Below are positions 1-6,860 of a DNA stretch of 35,630 nt, one piece after another. Location of the stretch: contig JAIMAU010000020.1 in the NCBI GenBank assembly GCA_023511795.1, positions 1 through 35,630 on the forward strand, written 5' to 3'. Positions within the stretch are counted from its first letter, which is position 1. Every line of letters begins with the position of its first letter. The notes under the pieces were generated by a model. That model saw only the letters and a program-made list of their open reading frames with translations. It was not told the origin of the DNA and did no database searches. This DNA is from Armatimonadota bacterium (lineage in GTDB: Bacteria > Armatimonadota > UBA5829 > DTJY01). A program made the position numbers and the translations under genes.

Positions 1-2
1 GG

Positions 3-659
3 CACTATTTTATCTTACTTCTCCCCGCCACAGCAGTTCTTGTTGGAATTGGTTACACTTCAGCAATAGCCATATTGGCAAAGCGAAAGAAAGCACTTGC
101 AATTATACCTGCTGCCATTTTTGGAGTTGCAGTAATTGCGGCGATCCTCAACCAAGGGAAATTGCTTTTTTCAGCATCACCAATTGAAGTCTCTCGCGCC
201 GTATATGGCCTCCAACCTTTCCCAGAAGCATTAGAAATCGCAAAATATATTAAGAGGTCCTCAACAAAGCAAGACACGATCGCAGTGTTAGGGTCCGAGC
301 CAGAGATTTTTTTCTATGCAAATCGAAGGTCCGCCACTCCTTATATCTACGTCTACCCACTCATGGAGGAACATGACAAAGCCCTCAAAATGCAAAATGA
401 AATGATGCAAAACATCCAAAAGGCAAAACCTAAGTATATCGTTTCAGTCGTCAATCCGCTTTCATGGGGTGTTTCGCGAGGTTCTGTAACTAAAATTTTC
501 AACTAGAGCGCAGATTATTGCCGGCAGCACTATAGAATAGTAGGTATAGTTGATATGTTGTCACCCGACTGGACAAATTATTATTGGGACAATGAGGCAA
601 GAAAAAATGCCCCACAATCACAGGAATATGTGATTATTTTGGAAAGAAAATCTAATTAA
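3..659 (+). pseudogene. 3' part of a GT39/PMT-like membrane glycosyltransferase with an in-frame amber codon
   Basis: The gene enters from the left edge in the frame starting at base 3 and first stops at TAG 504-506. The same frame then continues without a frameshift to TAA 657-659. Both halves match the C-terminal part of the two intact GT39-like proteins at 10644 and 16039: HYFI..LP, VLGSEPEI-FY, RRSAT-YIY-YPLME before the stop, and a YY/HY-LVG--E-like segment after it. The TAG falls exactly where both paralogues have Trp (KVFDW, LLFDW), so a single TGG-to-TAG change explains it. Family role: GT-C enzymes that move a sugar from a polyprenyl phosphate to an acceptor outside the membrane. The visible part is one or two membrane segments and the extracytoplasmic C-terminal domain. 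It could be a recent pseudogene, a strain variant or a base-call error. The 5' part is outside the window. Confidence 0.8.
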
Positions 660-671
660 AAGGTTTTCTTG

Positions 672-689
672 TTATTCCTATAGGAATAA
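672..689. promoter_or_regulatory. 18-bp perfect palindrome just upstream of the 701 start
   Basis: The sequence ttattcctataggaataa reads the same on both strands. It ends 2 bases before the GGAGG ribosome binding site (691-695) of the TMTC-like gene. This position would suit an operator or a small hairpin affecting initiation. No protein is assigned to it. Confidence 0.4.
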
Positions 690-700
690 GGGAGGATAAC

Positions 701-2350
701 TTGACCCGAAAGCCCAACACTTCCAATAAGAAGATATATGCCGCTGTAATGCTCCTCGCATTTATTGTAATTGTGCCCTTTTTTCAAGTGCTTTGGCATG
801 ATTTTATCACGTTAGACGACCCCACTTATGTCATTAGCAATGAACAAGTTAAAAAAGGACTAAGCTTTGCAGGGCTGAAGTGGGCTTTAACCACAATGTA
901 TAGTGCAAATTGGCACCCAATCACATGGCTCTCGCACATGCTTGATTATCAACTTTTCGGTCTTAATCCAATGGGCCACCATCTAATGAATCTGCTCATT
1001 CATCTAGCAAACACCCTGCTGCTATTTTCGGTGCTGAGGCGAATGACTGAAGCAGTCTGGCGAAGTGCGTTTGTGGCGGCGTTATTCGGCGTGCATCCGC
1101 TCCACGTCGAATCTGTTGCGTGGGTAGCCGAGAGAAAAGACGTCCTAAGCACCCTATTTTGGATGCTCACAATGCATGCATATAGCCGATATGCTCAGTC
1201 GCCAACTATTAAAACCTATTTACTTGTGGTAGTAATCTTTACTTTTGGGTTAATGTCAAAGCCAATGTTGGTAACTTTACCCTTTGTTCTTCTAATTTTA
1301 GATTATTGGCCTCTCGAGCGAATCGGGAGTTCTGGCTTAATGCCAATTGTAACTTCAAGAAATTTTAGAACCTTACTGTTTGAGAAAATCTCGTTGTTCT
1401 TCCTATCTGGGATATCATGCGTCATTACTCTTTCCGCCCAGGGTCGAGGCGGTGCAATACAATCGCTAGAGGAATTTACACTAGGGGTAAGGCTAGCTAA
1501 TGCGGTCGTTGCCTACGCAAGCTACTTAATAAAAATGATTTGGCCTTATCACCTCATTGTATACTATCCTCACCCAGGTTCTAATCTGCCTGCTTGGCAG
1601 GTCTTAGCATCTGGATTTTTTTTGGCGCTCATTACATTCATTGCTATAATGCTCGGGCGTAAATATAGATATCTCGCGGTTGGCTGGCTATGGTATCTTG
1701 GCACGCTCGTGCCAGTGATTGGCCTCGTCCAAGTCGGCATGCAAGCCATTGCAGATAGATATACTTATGTGCCTCTAATTGGAATCTTCATTGCAATTAC
1801 TTGGGGAGTCCCCGCGCTAATCAAACCTCATGAAACTTGCAAGAGAGTAGGGGGAAAACAAATTGCATTTTCGATTCTTAAATCATCAGCAGCCTTGTCT
1901 ATTCTCGCCCTAGCTATATGTACATGGATTCAGGTAGGTTATTGGAAGGATAGCTTCTCCCTTTTTAGACATACACTTGCTGTTTGCCCCCAAAATGCCG
2001 TTGCCCACTACAACCTTGGTGTAGCATTTGTGAATAATGGAGACGCTGAAGCCGCTATGGTAGAGTTTCAAAAAGCACTGAATATAAAACCGGGATATCC
2101 TGATGCATGGTACAATATTGGCGTCCTTCTTCAGCGCAAGGGTAAAATTGATGAGGCAATCAAAAGCTACTATCAAGCAATCAAACTTGACCCTACGTTG
2201 GTACAAGCCCGAAACAATCTTGCCATAATGCTTTTTATTAAAGGAAATTATGCAGAGGCATGGAAAGAAGTTCATGCTTGCATGAAATATGGATTTCAGC
2301 CTCATCCCGAATTCCTCAAAGCGCTGTCCCAAAAGATGCCTGAGCCTTAA
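701..2350 (+). CDS. TMTC-like GT-C membrane protein with short TPR tail
   Basis: This 549-residue multi-pass membrane protein has the bacterial TMTC-like architecture: about ten hydrophobic segments (residues 12-420), then TPRs. The first external loop carries the acidic pair D39-D40 (TLDDPTYV), the usual place for the GT-C metal/donor motif. Other hallmarks are NWHPITWLSHM, HPLHVESVAWVAERKDVLS, LMSKPMLVTLPFVL and ADRYTYVPLIG. The C-terminus has two clear TPRs and a degenerate third, and ends in the PHPEF-KALSQKMPEP tail shared with four paralogues in this window. The start is TTG 701, set by GGAGG at 691-695 with 5-base spacing. In eukaryotes TMTC proteins are O-mannosyltransferases using dolichyl-phosphate-mannose; the donor and acceptor here are unknown. 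It has the fewest TPRs of the five paralogues. It follows the broken GT39 gene by 41 bases and was probably its operon partner. Confidence 0.85.
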   Translation: MTRKPNTSNKKIYAAVMLLAFIVIVPFFQVLWHDFITLDDPTYVISNEQVKKGLSFAGLKWALTTMYSANWHPITWLSHMLDYQLFGLNPMGHHLMNLLIHLANTLLLFSVLRRMTEAVWRSAFVAALFGVHPLHVESVAWVAERKDVLSTLFWMLTMHAYSRYAQSPTIKTYLLVVVIFTFGLMSKPMLVTLPFVLLILDYWPLERIGSSGLMPIVTSRNFRTLLFEKISLFFLSGISCVITLSAQGRGGAIQSLEEFTLGVRLANAVVAYASYLIKMIWPYHLIVYYPHPGSNLPAWQVLASGFFLALITFIAIMLGRKYRYLAVGWLWYLGTLVPVIGLVQVGMQAIADRYTYVPLIGIFIAITWGVPALIKPHETCKRVGGKQIAFSILKSSAALSILALAICTWIQVGYWKDSFSLFRHTLAVCPQNAVAHYNLGVAFVNNGDAEAAMVEFQKALNIKPGYPDAWYNIGVLLQRKGKIDEAIKSYYQAIKLDPTLVQARNNLAIMLFIKGNYAEAWKEVHACMKYGFQPHPEFLKALSQKMPEP

Positions 2351-2493
2351 TCCATCGGCAATGCCAATTATATTTTTATAAGTCTAACAAGTGATGTAAT
2401 GATTGTTTTTTCAGGATATAGAGTGAAAGATTTGAAGGCATGTAATAGAATCAGCTGTTGTAAGTCTAAACAACCGAATGAGTAGATTCAAAA

Positions 2494-5400
2494 ATGAGAC
2501 ATACTCGGCGAAGTACTGAAGGCGTTCTTATTCTATTTGCATCCCTATTATTGCTAATGGGGTTTGCACTAGTCTATGCTGCAAAGCTCCCGCAACTTTA
2601 CGAAGGTGAGAAAGCAAACATAAACACTGCCGATGAAAATACGTTATCGGCAATTATGGGTATTGACCGCAGGCTTGCAAAACTTATATGCGAATACCGC
2701 AGAAAGAACGGGAATTTTACAGATGTTGATTCGCTTGGACGTATAAAGTTGCTCACCAAAGATGAAGCGGAGAAAATTGCTTCATTAAATGCCAGTCGCA
2801 AAATTGACCTTACAACTATTAGTCCTGAAGAGCTTTCAGCACAAGCAGGAATCAGCCCCGAAGTCGCCTATAGAATTTTGGAAGCAATAGCAACAAGAGC
2901 CCCAGGTGAACCCATAACGGCCATTCTTCTGTCAAAAATTCCTCTTATTTCTAGTGATACTTTGGCCTCACACAAAAAGATCCTGAGAGTTCGAGATGCT
3001 GAGCGAGTAATGATTTCATTTTGGATAAAAGCCTTTCTCATGATAAGCGGGTTCTTTATATTTCATTTTACACTGAGAAAAAAAGCACCAAATGCTGACC
3101 CTTACCTCATACCATGTGTAATGGTGCTTTCAGGGCTAGGATGCATAATTTTGTTTTCAATTAAGCACCCGCTTCAAGACACCGACGTTTTCAGCCGTCA
3201 AGTTCAAGGTGTGCTTATTGGCATTGTCTTCGCAATAATACCCATAAATGCAAAATTCAGCACACTGCGTCTTTGGCGGTATACTTATCTATATGCAATC
3301 TTCGCCATCATCTTAACCATAGCGCTAGCACTGTTTGGCAAAGGCCCAGGAGGAACACGACTAAGTTTATTGGGAATTCAGCCGGTAGAGATAGTTAAGC
3401 TTGCCTTAGCTTTTTTTGTTGCGAGTTATCTTGCTGACCGTTGGAGTATCCTCTCCGACCGCACTGGTCCACGTCGCCGATTTCAGCTTCCTTTATTCCG
3501 TGATATCGGTCCCCTAGCTGTAATGTACTTTCTCTCCCTCGCCACGTTTATCATGGTTAAGGATCTAGGCCCGATGCTTGTCCTTTTTGGAATGTTTGTC
3601 GTGCTACTTTACGCTGCAACTGGAAACTCTTTATTTATCGTAGCCGGACTTGGACTCATTGCATTCAGTGGTTGCATTGCCTATTTTTTAAAGCTAGGGG
3701 TTTTTGATGTGCGCGTTGATATGTGGCTTCATCCATGGGCAAATTCGCATGCGAACGGAATGCATCTTGCGCAATCACTTTGGGCGTTGGCAACTGGTGG
3801 ACTATGGGGAAGCGGCTTAGGACTTGGGCAACCGAACTACATACCAAGAGCAGGCTCAGACCTCGTTTTCTCTTCGCTAGGTGAGGAGATTGGTCTTCTT
3901 GGCACGATTTTAATGCTTATCTTATATTCAGTACTCCTATCAAGATGCTTTCGAATTGCAATTCGGGCTAGAAATGATTTTGAAAGGTTTCTTGGGGCGA
4001 GCATAGCATCACTTCTAGGAATCCAAACGGTTGTTATAATCTTCGGTGTGCTTGGAATCCTTCCGCTTACTGGAATTACCTTACCATTTACCAGCTTTGG
4101 GCGGTCTTCAATGATTGCCTCATTCTTTGCATTGGGCTTATTGCTGAGTATTTCATCTGACGGTTCGATTTACTCGTCAAATATTCCAATACAAACCAGG
4201 CGAGCACTCAACCGCCTTGCAACCAGCCTCGTTGTTTTATTACTGGGTGGAGCCGGAATATGCCGCCTGATGTGGATTCAAGGCATCCAGGCAGACCAAA
4301 TAGCTGGTTCATTAGTGATAGTACCCGACGCTGATGGCATTTCACGCCCCCACATCAATCCCCGATTAAAAGCTATAGAAGCAAGAATACCCAGGGGAAC
4401 TATTTTCGATAGGAATAACCAAATAGTAGCGTTTTCCCACAATGGGAGAAGGTTTTACCCATATGGTGGGTCTATGGTTCACCTTGTAGGCTATCTTGAT
4501 TCCAGATATGGTGGCCCAACTGGAATAGAAAAAAGCAGAAACAATGACCTTCGTGGCTTTGATAATTACTCAGACCTTCTCCCAATATATCGTCTGAGCC
4601 ATATGCCTCACTGTCCAAAGCTAAAAGGAAAAGACATAAAGCTTACAATTGACGCCAGACTTCAGGCAAAGGTTGAGAATGCGCTCAGGAAATACGCAAA
4701 TGCTTTAGTCGACAAGCGCACCGGAAGGGTCAAAAACAAAGGTGCTGCAGTTGTTCTAGATGTTTATACGGGTGAGGTACTTGCCGCAGTTTCAATTCCA
4801 AATTTTGACCCCAACAAGCTTTCGTATCACAATTGGAGGAAATATATGGCTGATTTAAATAACGACCATGTGCTCATTAACCGAGCACTGAATGGCCTTT
4901 ATCCTCCAGGCTCAACGTTCAAAATTATTACAACTGCAACTGCGCTTCAGAATGGAATTGATTTCAAGTATATCTGCAATCATAGCGAACATGGAGTAAC
5001 ATGGCGGTGGAAAGGCAAAACATTCGCACGAAAACGCATTACCGACCTCGAGGATATGTCGCCTCATGGTTTGGTTGATATGGGAAAAGGCCTTAGAGTA
5101 TCTTGCAATCTATATTTCGCACATTTGGCGATGGAGCTGGGTCCTGAGCTTTTGTATAAGACAGCAACAAAAGGCTTTAAGCTAGAACATATCCCACCGC
5201 CAAAGCTACTCGCTGAAGATTTAGCCGATAGCGGCTATGGACAGGGACGGATTTTGGTTACTCCGCTTGAGATGGCACGAGTTGCTGCAACTATTGCAAA
5301 CAACGGTATCATGATGAAGCCTCAATTTATTAGGGAAATTCGCACCAAAGATGGCAAGATTGCTAAGCAGTTTGAACCAATTGAAATGGGAAGACCTCTG

Positions 5401-5676
5401 GATTACAAAACAGCGGCTCGCCTCCGAAAAATGATGGTCGATATTACCACACGTGGTACAGCTAAGGGCCTTTTCGAGGGCATAGATATTAAAGTTGCTG
5501 GAAAAACCGGAAGCGCTGAGAACGAGCAAGGTGATAGGCTTGCTCATTCGTGGTTTGTAGGATTTGCCCCCGCAGAGGACCCCCGAATTGCCTTTGCCGT
5601 TGTTATCGAAAATGGAGGATTTGGAAGTCGCTCTGCTGGACCAGTATGTCGGGAGATAGTTAAAGCTGCTTTATAA
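2494..5676 (+). CDS. HhH - SEDS (RodA/FtsW) - class B penicillin-binding protein fusion
   Basis: One 1060-residue chain joins both halves of a peptidoglycan synthase. Residues 11-29 are a membrane segment. Residues 42-84 are a ComEA-type helix-hairpin-helix (NINTADENTL..IMGIDRRLA..I), with a second weaker HhH at about 104-152. Residues 174-193 are another membrane segment. Residues 203-562 are a SEDS glycosyltransferase (GGTRLSLLGIQPVE; GGLWGSGLG; GSDLVFSSLGEEIG, where D456 aligns with the catalytic Asp of RodA). Residues 580-600 are a membrane anchor. A short pedestal (RGTIFDRN, HLVGY) leads into a transpeptidase with SxxK at S807-K810, SxN at S870-N872 and KTG at 1004-1006. All catalytic signatures are intact, so the protein should polymerise and crosslink glycan strands. 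SEDS proteins and class B PBPs normally work as separate partner proteins. The ATG start has only a weak ribosome binding site. The HhH domain is predicted to lie outside the cytoplasm. It could serve elongation or division. Confidence 0.92.
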   Translation: MRHTRRSTEGVLILFASLLLLMGFALVYAAKLPQLYEGEKANINTADENTLSAIMGIDRRLAKLICEYRRKNGNFTDVDSLGRIKLLTKDEAEKIASLNASRKIDLTTISPEELSAQAGISPEVAYRILEAIATRAPGEPITAILLSKIPLISSDTLASHKKILRVRDAERVMISFWIKAFLMISGFFIFHFTLRKKAPNADPYLIPCVMVLSGLGCIILFSIKHPLQDTDVFSRQVQGVLIGIVFAIIPINAKFSTLRLWRYTYLYAIFAIILTIALALFGKGPGGTRLSLLGIQPVEIVKLALAFFVASYLADRWSILSDRTGPRRRFQLPLFRDIGPLAVMYFLSLATFIMVKDLGPMLVLFGMFVVLLYAATGNSLFIVAGLGLIAFSGCIAYFLKLGVFDVRVDMWLHPWANSHANGMHLAQSLWALATGGLWGSGLGLGQPNYIPRAGSDLVFSSLGEEIGLLGTILMLILYSVLLSRCFRIAIRARNDFERFLGASIASLLGIQTVVIIFGVLGILPLTGITLPFTSFGRSSMIASFFALGLLLSISSDGSIYSSNIPIQTRRALNRLATSLVVLLLGGAGICRLMWIQGIQADQIAGSLVIVPDADGISRPHINPRLKAIEARIPRGTIFDRNNQIVAFSHNGRRFYPYGGSMVHLVGYLDSRYGGPTGIEKSRNNDLRGFDNYSDLLPIYRLSHMPHCPKLKGKDIKLTIDARLQAKVENALRKYANALVDKRTGRVKNKGAAVVLDVYTGEVLAAVSIPNFDPNKLSYHNWRKYMADLNNDHVLINRALNGLYPPGSTFKIITTATALQNGIDFKYICNHSEHGVTWRWKGKTFARKRITDLEDMSPHGLVDMGKGLRVSCNLYFAHLAMELGPELLYKTATKGFKLEHIPPPKLLAEDLADSGYGQGRILVTPLEMARVAATIANNGIMMKPQFIREIRTKDGKIAKQFEPIEMGRPLDYKTAARLRKMMVDITTRGTAKGLFEGIDIKVAGKTGSAENEQGDRLAHSWFVGFAPAEDPRIAFAVVIENGGFGSRSAGPVCREIVKAAL

Positions 5677-5717
5677 GCAGTAAAAACATTTAAATATAAC
5701 CAAGGAGGATTTTTAAA

Positions 5718-6833
5718 TTGACAAAAGAATCGTTGTTCCCAGATAAACGCGAGATTGCAGAAAAAGAACGCCGTGTTAAGGAATTCATGGAACTAAAAGG
5801 GCTTGATGCTCTCGTGCTAACTACCCAAAGCAATTTCGCCTGGTTCACTTGCGGTGCCGATAATCGCGTGGCAAACGCAACAGAAATAGGAGTAGCTTCT
5901 GTGGTAATCACTAAGGACTCGAAGTACATAGTTTGCGATAATATTGAATACCCTCGAATATTTGATGAGGAAGTCGGTGACCAAGGGTTTAAGTTCAAAA
6001 CTTATAATTGGTGGGAAAGCAACCTAGCTGATGAGATTAGTAAACTTACAAGCGGCACTGTAGGTGCTGATACTATAATTGCTGGTACAAAGTTGGTTGC
6101 TGGCGATATTTCGCCGCTCAGATATTCGCTAACCGAACAGGAGATAGAACGGTACCGATGGCTTGGTATCAATACAGCTGAGTGCATGTATGAAGCTTGT
6201 ATTGAAGTCAGACCAGGAATGACTGAGCACCAGATTGCAGCCTTACTTGGCGGCAAGCTTATGGAGAGGGGCATAATACCAAACCTAATTCTGATAGCAG
6301 CCGACGAACGAATAAGTAAATATAGACACCCAATTCCCACAGAAAACACTTTGGAAAAATACGCAATGCTGGTTACCTGCGCCCGAAAATGGGGACTAAT
6401 CCTTTCAATGACACGAATAGTTCACTTTGGCTCAATCTCACCAGAACTCAGACATAAGCATGACGCAGTTATGCAAGTGGATGCCAAATTAATCGGCGCA
6501 ACCCGGCCTGGTGCACGGGTGGATTTCATTTTCGGCAAGGCAATCGAAGCATATAAGCGCACAGGTTTTCAAAATGAGTGGCACTTCCACCACCAAGGTG
6601 GTCCAACTGGCTATGCAGGCAGGGATTATCGTGCTAGACCAGAAGTTGCTGGAATCGTTGAGACAAATCAGGCTTTTGCATGGAACCCTTCTATCGCTGG
6701 CACTAAATCCGAAGACACTATAATTGCTTTGACAAATCACACCGAAATCATTTCGACCCATAAGGACTGGCCAACGAAAACAATTGAGATTAACGGAGCA
6801 AAAATTGAGCGACCTGATATAATGGAAATGTGA
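5718..6833 (+). CDS. M24 (Xaa-Pro peptidase/creatinase fold) protein lacking Asp metal ligands
   Basis: This 371-residue protein has the creatinase-type N-terminal domain (residues 1-130; LDALVLTTQSNFAWFTCG) followed by a pita-bread M24 domain. The start is TTG 5718 behind AAGGAGG (5702-5708). In active metallopeptidases of this fold, five ligands bind two metals (D, D, H, E, E). Here the His region (HHQGGPTGY, H291-H292) and the two Glu regions (VETNQAFAWNP and KSEDT) are present. The two Asp positions read T220 (LVTCARKWG) and S230 (ILSMTR). The protein is therefore either metal-independent, like creatinase, or a non-catalytic relative. It starts 41 bases after the SEDS-PBP fusion and is probably cotranscribed. 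No signal peptide is visible, so it should be cytoplasmic. The substrate is unknown. Confidence 0.85.
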   Translation: MTKESLFPDKREIAEKERRVKEFMELKGLDALVLTTQSNFAWFTCGADNRVANATEIGVASVVITKDSKYIVCDNIEYPRIFDEEVGDQGFKFKTYNWWESNLADEISKLTSGTVGADTIIAGTKLVAGDISPLRYSLTEQEIERYRWLGINTAECMYEACIEVRPGMTEHQIAALLGGKLMERGIIPNLILIAADERISKYRHPIPTENTLEKYAMLVTCARKWGLILSMTRIVHFGSISPELRHKHDAVMQVDAKLIGATRPGARVDFIFGKAIEAYKRTGFQNEWHFHHQGGPTGYAGRDYRARPEVAGIVETNQAFAWNPSIAGTKSEDTIIALTNHTEIISTHKDWPTKTIEINGAKIERPDIMEM

Positions 6834-6860
6834 CCGTTTGGCGAACAGGGGGTGCCAAAT

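Noticed and set aside
504-506. TAG as a recoded sense codon or selenocysteine/pyrrolysine-type read-through site
   Set aside because: Several intact genes here use TAG as their final stop, and the site replaces Trp in close paralogues. No recoding element was seen.
6852-6860. GTG start for the TMTC-like gene
   Set aside because: It abuts the purine-rich ribosome binding site; ATG 6861 has proper spacing.
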